Positions 1 to 7,142 of a DNA stretch of 18,910 nucleotides are shown here, one piece after another (the stretch's first letter is position 1; each line of letters opens with the position of its first letter). The translations under genes and the position numbers were made by a program. Under the pieces are notes generated by a model. That model ran no database searches and was not told where the DNA came from. It saw only the letters and a list, made by a program, of their open reading frames with translations. The stretch comes from Chloroflexi bacterium UBA4733 (GTDB lineage: Bacteria > Chloroflexota > UBA4733). The DNA lies in contig DHIZ01000004.1 in NCBI GenBank assembly GCA_002404055.1, positions 10,178 through 29,087 on the forward strand, read 5' to 3'.

Positions 1-27
1 CCCCCCCCCCCGGGCCCCCCCCCCCCC
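1..27. repeat. C11-GGG-C13 homopolymer at window edge
   Basis: The first 27 bases are eleven C, three G and thirteen C. They sit in frame with the HAD gene and would encode mostly Gly and Pro where the family has ordinary helical sequence. Sequence of this kind at a contig end is typical of low-quality or poly-G read artefacts rather than biology. Confidence 0.7.
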
Positions 28-131
28 GCCGCCTCGGCGGCCGCCACCGCTCGTATCACACGCTCCGAAAGCAACAGGTCGTTGCCGATCAACGTGCCGT
101 CCAGGTCCATGGCCAACAACTTATACACCAC
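1..131 (-). CDS. HAD-superfamily (Cof-type) hydrolase, 5' end only
   Basis: Read on the minus strand, this begins with two GTG codons and encodes VVYKLLAMDLDGTLIGNDLL. It contains the class I HAD signature DLDGTL, with Asp9 as the expected nucleophile and Asp11 as the general acid/base. The following 'LSERVIRAVAAAEAAG' fits Cof-type sugar-phosphate phosphatases of roughly 260-280 residues. A strong Shine-Dalgarno GGAGGT lies at 140-145, eight bases before the first GTG, which is why I start at 131; GTG at 128 is the alternative. The gene runs off the window after about 40 residues. Its last in-window codons fall in a poly-C/poly-G stretch that is probably artificial, so residues beyond 'EAAG' should not be trusted. 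The family dephosphorylates small cytosolic phosphometabolites; the substrate cannot be told from this fragment. Confidence 0.8.
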   Translation of the reverse strand, partial: MVYKLLAMDLDGTLIGNDLLLSERVIRAVAAAEAAGGGGPGGG

Positions 132-139
132 CCGGTAGT

Positions 140-145
140 ACCTCC
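140..145 (-). promoter_or_regulatory. Shine-Dalgarno of the HAD gene
   Basis: GGAGGT on the minus strand lies eight bases upstream of the first of two adjacent GTG codons. It decides the start, since no ATG occurs before codon 8, which is already inside the DLDGTL strand. Confidence 0.6.
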
Positions 146-284
146 GGGCTGATTGTAGCGCACGGCGCTAGCGCAACCGCAGACTCCTGCCGGTACAATC
201 AAGGTAATAGCGGCGTGGCCCCGGATTACCGGACGGCGGTGCGCCCATTGGCAAGGCCACCGCGCACTGGACGAGGCAAGAGAC
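146..284. other. Divergent intergenic region between HAD and PASTA genes
   Basis: About 140 bases separate the divergent HAD and PASTA genes, so both promoters should lie here. A TACAAT hexamer at 194-199 could be a plus-strand -10 box, but there is no good -35 at 17 bases. A perfect 10-bp palindrome GCGCTAGCGC lies at 165-174 and could be a protein site, though a GC-rich genome makes such palindromes by chance. Nothing here looks coding. Confidence 0.4.
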
Positions 285-2252
285 ATGGCAGCAGTTGCCC
301 CAATCGCCGGCCGCTATGAGCCGCGGCTGCTGTTGCTGGATGACGGCGTCAAACAGACCTGGAGTGCCTACGATCGCCAACTCGACCGCGATGTCAGCGT
401 CGAACTCGTCACCAGCGCCGACCCGGAACTGCAGAACCGCTTTCTGGCGCGCGCACGCCTGCTGGCCGGGGAGAACCACCCGCACCTGGCGACCGTGTAC
501 GACACCGGCCTTCAGGACGGGCAGCCCTACGCGGTGCTGGAGCCGCAGGCGGACGGCACCCTGGCCCAACGCTTGGAGCACGGACCGCCATTTAGCCTGA
601 CGCAGGTCGTGGAGCTCGGTATCGCGCTCACCGTCGCCACTGCCGCCGCCTTACAGCGGGACCTGGACGTGGAGCCGTTGGACCCGGCCGATGTGCTGCT
701 GCGTGACGGCGACCACGTCAAGTTGGCGAACATTCTCTTGCGCCCGACCGCGGCGTCGGCGACGCTCGTGCCTTCGGAACAGCCGCTCGTCACGCAGATC
801 GCCGCGCTGCTCGTCGCGGCGATGCAACCGTCTGGCGCCGCCGTGGCGCCGTTGACGCGCGCTGCCGATCTGCCCTCCGGCCTGCCGGCGACGTTGCGCA
901 CGATCGTGCTGGCAGCCATCGCCTCGCGCGGCGCCTCGATTCGCACGCTGGCCGAGCTGCGGCAGGCGTTGACCGAGTATCGGGGCACAGCGCTCTCCAC
1001 AACTCGCGCCTTTGCGCCGCTGACCGCTGGGAATGCCGCCGAAAGCGCGGCCAGTGCGTTCACCGGTGGCGTAGCTATGCCGGTCACGCGGGCCATGCCG
1101 CCGGCCGGGCGGCGCGGCGGCCCGCCCGTAATGAGCAGGGGCGGTCGAGAACGCCGCCGCGCCTCGCCGTGGCTCTCGATCATTGGCTTGCTCGTCGTGC
1201 TCTTGCTCATCGGCGGCGCCATTGCCTTCGCCCAGTGGCTGGGCTCGGTGGACACGGTGGCGGCAACGGTCCCCAATGTCGCAGCCGGGGGGGCTCCGTC
1301 CACGCCGGCGCCGCGCGGCGCCGGCTTCCCCACTATCTTTCCACGCTCCGCCGCGACGCCAACCGGCGTCGCCAGACCCACTGCCACGCCCGTACACGCA
1401 ACGCAAGGCCAACAGGGAGGCAACCTGGAGTCGCCCACACCGTCGCCGACCGTCGGTGGCGCGCGGGCTACCGAGACAGCCCTGGCCGCGGCCAGCGGCA
1501 CCGCCGGCCTGTTCGCCACCGAAACCGCTACTGCCGGACCGAGCCCGTCACCGACGGGCTCGCCAAGCCCGTCGACGAGCCCTACACCAACAGATACCCC
1601 CGTGCCCACCGATACGCCCGCGCCGCCGACGGCCACGCCGGTGACCACCGCTGCCGTGCCGAGCGTGATTGGGCGGCCGGTGGCCGACGCGGAGCTGGTG
1701 CTTGGCCAGGCCGGCTTTCACTATGCGCTGGGCCCCAGCCAGTCCAGCACCGGCGTCCTCGCCGGGGAGGTACTGGCCGAGGATCCGCCAGCGACGTCTA
1801 TCGTGCCGCTGGGCACGACGATCCGCTTGACCGTCAGCAGCGGTCCACCGGCGTCGACGGTACCGAAAGTGATCGGCATGTCCCTCCAACAGGCCCAGAC
1901 GGCGATCGGCACTGTCGGGCTGAATGTCACGGTGACCTCTACACCGAGCGCCACGGCGCCTGAAGGGATAGTGATTGCCCAGAACCCGTCGCCGGGCACG
2001 ACGATGCAACCCGGCAGTCAGGTCGTACTCACCGTCAGTGCCGGTAACAGGATCGCCGTGCCGAACGTCGTCGGCTTCCCGGAGGCGCAGGCACAGGCTG
2101 CCATTCGCTCCGCCGGCCTGGCCACCACCTTTGCTAATCGCAGCGGCACGAGCCAGACGGTCCAGGTCGGCCAGGTTGAGAGTCAAAATCCCCAACCGGG
2201 CGCACTCGTTCCAGCGGGAACTGTCGTATATGTCAACGTGCGGTCATCTTGA
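285..2252 (+). CDS. Membrane pseudokinase with three PASTA domains
   Basis: This 655-residue protein has the layout of PknB/StkP-type PASTA receptor kinases, but the kinase is dead by sequence. Residues 11-235 follow a protein kinase fold. The VAIK lysine is Glu40 ('DVSVELV'), the HRD loop reads VEPLDPADVLL (129-139) with Pro131 in place of the catalytic Asp, and DFG is Asn149-Ile-Leu. The glycine loop is also lost. A single membrane helix spans about 296-318, followed by a Pro/Ser/Thr-rich linker (about 330-455). Three PASTA repeats then run at about 457-522, 524-588 and 590-655, each with the VPxVxGxxxxxA opening and a closing V-V/L-V-S strand. PASTA domains in this family bind peptidoglycan fragments or lipid II outside the cell. 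The protein may sense cell wall through an allosteric or scaffolding role rather than phosphorylation. The start ATG has only a weak ribosome site. Confidence 0.9.
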   Translation: MAAVAPIAGRYEPRLLLLDDGVKQTWSAYDRQLDRDVSVELVTSADPELQNRFLARARLLAGENHPHLATVYDTGLQDGQPYAVLEPQADGTLAQRLEHGPPFSLTQVVELGIALTVATAAALQRDLDVEPLDPADVLLRDGDHVKLANILLRPTAASATLVPSEQPLVTQIAALLVAAMQPSGAAVAPLTRAADLPSGLPATLRTIVLAAIASRGASIRTLAELRQALTEYRGTALSTTRAFAPLTAGNAAESAASAFTGGVAMPVTRAMPPAGRRGGPPVMSRGGRERRRASPWLSIIGLLVVLLLIGGAIAFAQWLGSVDTVAATVPNVAAGGAPSTPAPRGAGFPTIFPRSAATPTGVARPTATPVHATQGQQGGNLESPTPSPTVGGARATETALAAASGTAGLFATETATAGPSPSPTGSPSPSTSPTPTDTPVPTDTPAPPTATPVTTAAVPSVIGRPVADAELVLGQAGFHYALGPSQSSTGVLAGEVLAEDPPATSIVPLGTTIRLTVSSGPPASTVPKVIGMSLQQAQTAIGTVGLNVTVTSTPSATAPEGIVIAQNPSPGTTMQPGSQVVLTVSAGNRIAVPNVVGFPEAQAQAAIRSAGLATTFANRSGTSQTVQVGQVESQNPQPGALVPAGTVVYVNVRSS

Positions 2253-2327
2253 GCGGCAGGGGCCTGCCTACCCCCTGGTACACTTTTGGGAGATTGGTTC
2301 GTCACGAAAGCAGCGGCAGAGGTCAGC

Positions 2328-3761
2328 ATGCTCCGACGGCTCGCGCCGCTCCTGGCGGCGTGTGTCCTGCTCAGCGCCTGCAGCCCCGTCATGACGTCGA
2401 TTCCGCGCTACGGCAGTGCGCCGGCTGAGGCGCAACTCATCCAGAGCGAATACGATGCCCTGCTCAGTGGCTACGTGCTGCCCCTTGATCCGTCGGTACT
2501 TGGGCTGGCCGCCGCCACCGGCATGCAGGACGCTGTGGCCCAACAACTGGGTGTTACGGCTGCGGAACGCTTCCCCTACGCCACCTTTGCCGACGATAGC
2601 TCGTCGGTTCGCCTCCAGATTGCCCAGGAGTATGGAGCAGCCCGGAAGCAGTATCCGCAAATTGATAGTTCCACGCTCGCCCACGATGCCATGGCGAGGA
2701 TGGCGCAGAGCATCAACGATTGCCACACCAACTTCTTTACCCCGGAGCAATACAAACAGCAACAGGCGGAACTGGCCGGGAGCGTCCAGTTCGGCGGCAT
2801 CGGCGCCTCGCTCAAGGACCGCCCCGGCAGCACGCCGCTCGTCGGTGAAGTGTTTGCCGGCCTGCCGGCGGCTCAGGCCGGCCTGCAGCGGGGCGATGCC
2901 ATCATGGCGGTCAACGGCCAGAGCGTCCAGGGCCTCAGTGCCGGCGCCGTGGTCGCGCTCATTCGGGGCCCCGTGGGCAGCGTCGTGCAGCTCGATGTGG
3001 AGCGCTACGGGCAGGGTACCAGGCACTTCTCCATCACGCGCCAGGATGTCGCGCCGCCCGCCTTGAGCAGCGGTTCAGTTTCCACCGGGGTCGGCGCGCC
3101 GATTGGCTATGTCCACATCTATAGCTTCACCGCAGCAATGCCGGCGCAGTTACAGCAGGTCCTCCAGCAATTCGCCCAGCAGGGCATCAACGAGTGGATC
3201 GTTGACCTACGCGACAACTCCGGGGGAACGTTACAGGCGTTAGTGCAGACAGCGAGCCTCTTCATTGCCCAGGGGCCGATCGCCAGTTTCGAGGATCGGT
3301 CGGGCCAGGCCCAGGAGTTGACGGCCACAGGTCAGGGGACGCTGTCGCCGCAGAAGGTGGTGCTGTTAGTCAACCATGAGAGTGCCTCGGCCAGCGAAAT
3401 TCTGGCGGCGGCGCTGCAAGAACGTGCTGCCATACCGGTGGTCGGGTCGACGACCGCAGGCTGTGTCGCCGTCGGCAAGTTTCAATCACTGTCCGATGGT
3501 TCTGCCGTCGAGTATGCGGTGGACAAGGTGACGACACCGGTACAACACCGCGTGCTCAACGGCGCCGGTGTGATACCGGACACTCCCGTGGCCATGACAC
3601 TGGACGATCTCGCCGCCAACAAGGATCCCCAACTGACCGCTAGCGTGGCGGTGCTGGAAGGACGCACCGTGCCCACGGGCCAGGCGCCGGTTCCTACACC
3701 AACGGCCGCCGGCGCCAGCCAGAAGCTCATTCCGGGCGCCTCATCGCCTGCGGGGACCTGA
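2328..3761 (+). CDS. S41 (C-terminal processing) peptidase lipoprotein with PDZ domain
   Basis: I start at ATG 2328, five bases after AGAGG, because it opens directly into a lipoprotein signal peptide with the lipobox LSAC (Cys18); an upstream in-frame ATG at 2286 would add 14 unlikely residues. The 477-residue protein has a helical region, a PDZ domain (about 153-240, opening 'FGGIGASL'), and an S41 protease domain (about 250-415). Motifs include 'VDLRDNSGG' and 'ESASASEILAAAL', where Ser354 aligns with the catalytic Ser of CtpA and Tsp. The general-base lysine normally lies 25 residues after that Ser; here the position is Cys379 ('TTAGCVAVGK'), with a Lys five residues further on. The mature protein would be anchored outside the membrane and end in a Pro/Thr-rich tail. 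Family members trim C-termini of envelope proteins; activity here is uncertain. It sits 75 bases after the PASTA gene, probably co-transcribed. Confidence 0.9.
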   Translation: MLRRLAPLLAACVLLSACSPVMTSIPRYGSAPAEAQLIQSEYDALLSGYVLPLDPSVLGLAAATGMQDAVAQQLGVTAAERFPYATFADDSSSVRLQIAQEYGAARKQYPQIDSSTLAHDAMARMAQSINDCHTNFFTPEQYKQQQAELAGSVQFGGIGASLKDRPGSTPLVGEVFAGLPAAQAGLQRGDAIMAVNGQSVQGLSAGAVVALIRGPVGSVVQLDVERYGQGTRHFSITRQDVAPPALSSGSVSTGVGAPIGYVHIYSFTAAMPAQLQQVLQQFAQQGINEWIVDLRDNSGGTLQALVQTASLFIAQGPIASFEDRSGQAQELTATGQGTLSPQKVVLLVNHESASASEILAAALQERAAIPVVGSTTAGCVAVGKFQSLSDGSAVEYAVDKVTTPVQHRVLNGAGVIPDTPVAMTLDDLAANKDPQLTASVAVLEGRTVPTGQAPVPTPTAAGASQKLIPGASSPAGT

Positions 3762-3816
3762 TGATACCTGCAGGAAAGGGCCGCCTCTGCTCCGCTAGCG
3801 GCATAGCCCTTCGCTG

Positions 3817-4542
3817 ATGCGCATCGCCGTCATCTCCGATATCCACGGCAACCTTCCCGCGTTGCGGGCGGTGGTCGCCGATGCAGACGCCCCCGACGCC
3901 TGGTGGTGTTTGGGCGATGTGATTGGTTACGGCGCCGAACCGAATGCCTGTGTCCGTTGGGTGCGTGACGCCTGCCAGGTTGTGCTGGTGGGGAACCACG
4001 ACCTCGGCTCCATCGGGCTGGAGGACATACGGCGCTTCAACAACCAGGCGGGTCGGTGCCTGAAGTGGACGGCTGCAATGCTGGAGCCGGAACTCCGAGA
4101 CTATCTGCGCAGCCTTGCCGCTCACCCCATCCATGTCGAAGCCGACCGTTATACCCTTGTGCATGCCAGTCCGCGGGACCCGGTCTGGGAGTACGTGGAT
4201 AGCGGTAGAACGGCGCGGGTCTGCTTCGCCGCTTTCGCCACGCCCTACTGCCTCCTCGGTCACACCCACGTGCCAGCGGCCTTTGACGAACGTGGACTGG
4301 ACTGTCGAAAGGCGTTCAGCGGGCCGGCCGCCGAAGCGCGCAGCCGTCGCCTGATTGCGAATCCTGGCGCGGTGGGCCAGCCCCGCGACGGCGACTGGCG
4401 GGCCAGCTATTTGCTCATCAATGAGGAGACGCAACGGTGGGAGTGGCGACGGGTGCCCTATGACGTCGAGGAAGCGGCGGCAGGCATCCGTCAGGCCGGT
4501 TTGCCCGAGATCGAAGCAGTACGCCTGGCGATGGGGCGGTAA
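3817..4542 (+). CDS. Calcineurin-like metallophosphoesterase (YfcE/MJ0936-like)
   Basis: The 241-residue protein carries the complete metallophosphoesterase motif set in order. These are DIHGN (residues 8-12), GDVIGYG (about 33-39), GNHD (about 65-68), the histidine strand 'LVHASP' (about 113-118), and GHTHVP (about 148-153). These residues bind two metal ions (usually Mn or Fe) and hydrolyse phosphomono- or diesters in the cytoplasm; the substrate is not evident. The length and the 'GYGAEPNACVRWV' segment match the family annotated as 'metallophosphoesterase family protein' in Chloroflexota and Actinobacteria. No signal peptide is present. It lies 55 bases after the S41 gene on the same strand, without an obvious ribosome site, so it may be read with that gene. 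It converges with the cytochrome c gene with 30 bases between stops. Confidence 0.92.
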   Translation: MRIAVISDIHGNLPALRAVVADADAPDAWWCLGDVIGYGAEPNACVRWVRDACQVVLVGNHDLGSIGLEDIRRFNNQAGRCLKWTAAMLEPELRDYLRSLAAHPIHVEADRYTLVHASPRDPVWEYVDSGRTARVCFAAFATPYCLLGHTHVPAAFDERGLDCRKAFSGPAAEARSRRLIANPGAVGQPRDGDWRASYLLINEETQRWEWRRVPYDVEEAAAGIRQAGLPEIEAVRLAMGR

Positions 4543-4572
4543 CCAGGAGGGGGCGGCTTGACGTGCTTCCCC

Positions 4573-4977
4573 CTACTTGAGCGACGAAAGCCAGGCGGTG
4601 ATATCGGCGCGCTGCTGGGCACTGAGGCTGTTCGTCGTCATCACGGTGCCGGCCTGGATCGGCGGGGCATAGGGAGCAGGCCGCTGTTTCGGGTCGGCGA
4701 CCTGGGTGTAAATCTGGTCCGCCGTGAGTAGTGTCCCGACGTGGGTCAGGTCCGGTCCGAGCTTGGCGGCCGCCGCCGTGCCGGTGACGGTATGGCAGAC
4801 AACGCAACCTCCGGTGCCGAGGAAGAGCGTCTGGCCATTCGCCGCGTTACCGTTGCCAGGGTAGGCTTGTCCGCCGCCACCGCCGGTAGTGGCAGTGCCG
4901 CCGCTGTTCCCGCAAGCGGCCAGACCGACCGCCATGAGGGCAGCCAGCGAGGCGCCGGCCAGAGTTCGTCGTATCAT
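4573..4977 (-). CDS. Small lipoprotein cytochrome c (class I, mono-haem)
   Basis: The start is ATG 4977, seven bases after GAGGGGG; longer in-frame starts would add 50 residues without sense. The 134-residue product opens with a lipoprotein signal peptide ending in LAAC (Cys22), then a Gly/Thr/Ser-rich spacer. A cytochrome c domain runs from about 40 to 134. The haem-binding motif is CVVCH (Cys58, Cys61, His62), 'KLGPDLTHVG' follows as in COG2010 cytochromes, and Met113 ('GTVMTT') is the likely sixth ligand. The C-terminal helix 'LSAQQRADITAWLSSL' is typical. It should be a membrane-tethered extracytoplasmic electron carrier that shuttles electrons to an oxidase or similar acceptor; no redox partner lies nearby. 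It has its own promoter at 5098-5127 and is therefore probably expressed separately from the upstream smpB-cas6 operon. Confidence 0.92.
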   Translation of the reverse strand: MIRRTLAGASLAALMAVGLAACGNSGGTATTGGGGGQAYPGNGNAANGQTLFLGTGGCVVCHTVTGTAAAAKLGPDLTHVGTLLTADQIYTQVADPKQRPAPYAPPIQAGTVMTTNSLSAQQRADITAWLSSLK

Positions 4978-4984
4978 GCTGAGA

Positions 4985-4991
4985 CCCCCTC
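4985..4991 (-). promoter_or_regulatory. Ribosome binding site that fixes the cytochrome c start
   Basis: GAGGGGG on the minus strand lies seven bases before ATG 4977. It selects the start directly ahead of the signal peptide over upstream ATGs at about 5001 and 5127. Confidence 0.6.
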
Positions 4992-5097
4992 GATTGCTCA
5001 TCCGCCTACCGCCAGAAGCGGTACGCACGTCGCGTGCCACGCCGCCTGCACACTGCGGCAAGCCCCACTCCACCCGAAGTCGAGTCGAACACCTGCG

Positions 5098-5127
5098 AGT
5101 ATACCCAGCCCCGCGCGTAGATGCCAA
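5098..5127 (-). promoter_or_regulatory. Sigma-70-type promoter for the cytochrome c gene
   Basis: On the minus strand, TTGGCA (5122-5127) and TATACT (5098-5103) are separated by 18 bases. This gives four of six matches to the -35 consensus and five of six to the -10. Transcription would start near 5091, leaving an untranslated leader of roughly 110 bases before ATG 4977. It lies in the 177-base gap after cas6, which suits an independent unit for the cytochrome. Confidence 0.5.
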
Positions 5128-5154
5128 CGTTTTGCATGGATGAGGCGCTGCCGC

Positions 5155-5952
5155 TCAGGCGCGCCGTGTCACGCCAAGCCCCATTGCCGTTTTGTAGCCG
5201 GTACCGGAGAAGGTGGCGAAGGCTGCCAGTAGGCACAGCCGCTGGGCAACATCGGCGGGAACGCCCGGTTGCCAGGCAAACTCCACCCAACCGGCAAAGC
5301 CCTTCTGGCGGAAGTTACCGAGATCGAGCGTCTGCGTCGCTAACTGGTATGACGACACGAGCAACCAGCGCTCCGCCTCTTGCGCGGCGACGTCCAGACC
5401 GGGAAGCGCCGGCCCGAAGTGCTGCCATTTCCGCGACCAGCTCTCCCAGAGCCAGCCCGGCTGCGGGAAGAGCGCCAGCCGTTTCCGCTCTCCGGGAATA
5501 TCCTGACTGAAGCAGGTCGGCGTGACAAACACCAGGCGGATGTCCGGTTGGATACCGGCCATTGCAGTGAGTTCCTCCCATGTTGCGCTGCGTGACCAGC
5601 CGTCCAGATGCACCGCGGTGAGCAGGCAGTCGGACGACGCCAGTCGGAGGCGCAGCGTCCCCTGTGAGGCAGCCAGTTGGGCGCGGATCAGTGTGATAAG
5701 GCGACGATCCAGGAGGGTGCAGCGAACTGCGCTTCCGTCAACGGCGCTCGCTGGCAGCAACGCCACCGTGAACGGCCGCTGCTGGCCGGGCCGGTGGAGT
5801 TCCGTCGCCAGGCCGGCGTCGCGTTCGGCAACCCAGGCGAGGAAGGCGGCATGCAGGTGGCGGCCATGCATCGGAGCGGGTGGCCGGCCTGGTCTCCAGC
5901 GAAACAGCAGGCTGCAGAGGTCGACGTCGGGCCGCACAACATCAGGCGACAC
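5155..5952 (-). CDS. cas6: Cas6-family CRISPR RNA endoribonuclease (orphan)
   Basis: The 265-residue protein has the marks of Cas6 (COG5551/PF10040). Its N-terminal helix carries several histidines ('MHGRHLHAAFLAW', His29-His34), and 'ELHRPGQQRPFTVALL' (His53) corresponds to the Cas6 'LHe..kpFt.SpL' strand. The C-terminal glycine-rich loop is GTGYKTAMGLG (250-260). Cas6 cuts precursor CRISPR RNA at repeat hairpins to make guide RNAs, typically with a histidine as general base. The start is a GTG whose G is the last base of the smpB stop (TAGTG), which implies translational coupling. No other cas gene and no repeat array was seen in the window. It is either a stand-alone Cas6 serving arrays elsewhere, as is known in some genomes, or a member of the fold with another RNA target. 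Confidence 0.8.
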   Translation of the reverse strand: MSPDVVRPDVDLCSLLFRWRPGRPPAPMHGRHLHAAFLAWVAERDAGLATELHRPGQQRPFTVALLPASAVDGSAVRCTLLDRRLITLIRAQLAASQGTLRLRLASSDCLLTAVHLDGWSRSATWEELTAMAGIQPDIRLVFVTPTCFSQDIPGERKRLALFPQPGWLWESWSRKWQHFGPALPGLDVAAQEAERWLLVSSYQLATQTLDLGNFRQKGFAGWVEFAWQPGVPADVAQRLCLLAAFATFSGTGYKTAMGLGVTRRA

Positions 5953-6431
5953 TAGCGGTCGCGCCGGTTCAGTTCGCGATCCAGGTCACGTTTGGCGTCG
6001 CGTTCGGCGATGGCGTCGCGTTTGTCGTACTGCTTCTTGCCTTTGGCCAGACCCAGTTCCAGTTTGGCGCGGCCGTGCTTGAGGTACAGTCGTAAAGGCA
6101 CCAACGTCAGGCCGTTGCGCTGTACCTTGACCATCAAGTCGGTGATTTGCCGGCGGTGGAGCAGCAGTTTGCGGTCCCGCGTCGGTTCGTGGTTATAGCG
6201 GTTGCCTTGCTCGTATGGCGATATGTGTACATTGAGCAGCCAGATCTCGCCCTGGCGGGGGCGCGCGTAGCCTTCGCGCAGGTTCGCCTTGCCGCTGCGC
6301 AGTGACTTGATTTCCGTGCCGGTCAGGACGAGACCGGCCTCATAGGTTTCCTCGATGAAATAGTCGTGATAGGCCCGGCGGTTGACGGCGAGTGTCGCGT
6401 CGTTGTCGACAGGGGCCTTGGCGGTTGCCAT
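5952..6431 (-). CDS. smpB: SsrA-binding protein SmpB
   Basis: The 159-residue protein is a full-length SmpB, the partner of tmRNA in trans-translation, which rescues ribosomes stalled on broken mRNA. Clear motifs are '[10 protein letters not shown]' (about 17-26), '[13 protein letters not shown]' (about 33-45), '[10 protein letters not shown]', '[17 protein letters not shown]', 'LVPLRLYL', and the C-terminal '[13 protein letters not shown]', whose basic tail enters the empty mRNA channel of the ribosome. It starts with ATG only six bases after the 234-aa gene, and its TAG stop overlaps the cas6 GTG by one base, so three genes form one operon. No ssrA (tmRNA) gene was recognised near it, although smpB and ssrA are adjacent in some genomes. 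Confidence 0.97.
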   Translation of the reverse strand: MATAKAPVDNDATLAVNRRAYHDYFIEETYEAGLVLTGTEIKSLRSGKANLREGYARPRQGEIWLLNVHISPYEQGNRYNHEPTRDRKLLLHRRQITDLMVKVQRNGLTLVPLRLYLKHGRAKLELGLAKGKKQYDKRDAIAERDAKRDLDRELNRRDR

Positions 6432-6437
6432 CGCCGG

Positions 6438-7142
6438 CTATTCGATTCCGTTGAGGCGCATACGCCGGGCCCGTCGGCGCTCGGCGACGCTGGGCTGAAC
6501 CGTCGGCGCGGCAGGAACTGCCGGCCTGGCAACTCGCGGGAGTCGGCCAGGTTGCGCGCTCGCCAACAGGACGTGCAGATCGGACGGCTCAGCGGTTGCG
6601 GCGCCTTCGGCCCGCAAGAGCGCGGCCTCCGGCCAGTCGGCGGCGTCCACGGCAACGACGCGCTGGAAGAGGCGACCGTGCAACTCCAGCCCGCCGGCAT
6701 CCAAACCGTACAGGAGGACGCGGGGGCAGGAGGTCAGACGATGGACGATGGCCTCCGGGGCAATGTCGCCGGGTATCGCCACCAGCGTGGCATCGCGGGC
6801 GATGTGGGAGTAGAGCGGAGCACTCTTGACGAGCGCGGTCACCACAGCGTCCACACCTGTGGCGAGCAGATACTCGGTGACCAGACGCCGTTCGACATAG
6901 TCGTGTACGTCGCCTACGCCAGGCTCCGCGGCGTAGCCAAGGAGACGTTGGCGAGCCGTTGCCGACCCGGGCAGTTGCGCCTCGCTGGCCGCAAGCTGCC
7001 CCAGCATTTCCAGCTCGACGGCCAGCAGGGCCTGGGAGTCGGCCAGGCAGAGCTCGGTGAGGGTGACCAGACCGTGCTCCACCAGTTCGGCCAGATTGAG
7101 CGGGCCGCGCGTGGTAACTGCCGGCCTCCCCGTGCGTTGCAT
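6438..7142 (-). CDS. Conserved-looking protein of unknown function, first gene of smpB operon
   Basis: I do not recognise this 234-residue protein. It starts at ATG 7142 with GGAGG six bases upstream. The first 60 residues look helical and Leu/Glu-rich ('LAELVEHGLVTLTELCLAD'). Residues 85-185 look like alternating helix and strand ('RLVTEYLLATGVDAVV', 'DATLVAIPGDIAPEAIVHRL', 'RVLLYGLDAGGLELHGRLF'). The C-terminal 45 residues are Pro/Ala-rich and end in a very basic 'ERRRARRMRLNGIE' that could contact nucleic acid. There is no signal peptide or membrane segment. Its stop lies six bases before smpB, with no separate ribosome site for smpB, so the genes are probably translated together. Coding is supported by length, ribosome site and operon position; function is unknown. 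Confidence 0.75.
   Translation of the reverse strand: MQRTGRPAVTTRGPLNLAELVEHGLVTLTELCLADSQALLAVELEMLGQLAASEAQLPGSATARQRLLGYAAEPGVGDVHDYVERRLVTEYLLATGVDAVVTALVKSAPLYSHIARDATLVAIPGDIAPEAIVHRLTSCPRVLLYGLDAGGLELHGRLFQRVVAVDAADWPEAALLRAEGAATAEPSDLHVLLASAQPGRLPRVARPAVPAAPTVQPSVAERRRARRMRLNGIE

Noticed and set aside
527..1648. Long open frames opposite or shifted within the PASTA, XPB and partner genes
   Set aside because: They are shadows produced by high GC content; they show low-complexity Arg/Ala/Gly-rich sequence and no domains, while the plus-strand genes have clear families.
2255..2268. GGCAGG-GG-CCTGCC hairpin just after the PASTA gene
   Set aside because: Loop is too small or the stem too short, there is no T-run, and the next gene follows closely on the same strand.
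2286..2327. Upstream in-frame ATG for the S41 peptidase
   Set aside because: It would put 14 charged residues before a clean lipoprotein signal peptide, and the ATG at 2328 has the better ribosome site.
165..3802. GCTAGC-centred palindromes (165-174, about 3793-3802) as a shared regulatory site
   Set aside because: They are found between genes and inside coding sequence at low number, with different flanks; not distinguishable from chance.
4548..4574. AGGGGG and CCCCCT inverted repeat between the convergent phosphoesterase and cytochrome c genes, possible two-way terminator
   Set aside because: Six-base stem with a 15-base loop and no T-run on either side; easily arises by chance in GC-rich DNA, and half of it is cytochrome stop-codon context.
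4978..5154. tmRNA or a CRISPR repeat in the gap after cas6
   Set aside because: No repeated unit, no tRNA-like ends and no tag-coding segment; the gap is explained by a promoter and leader for the cytochrome gene.
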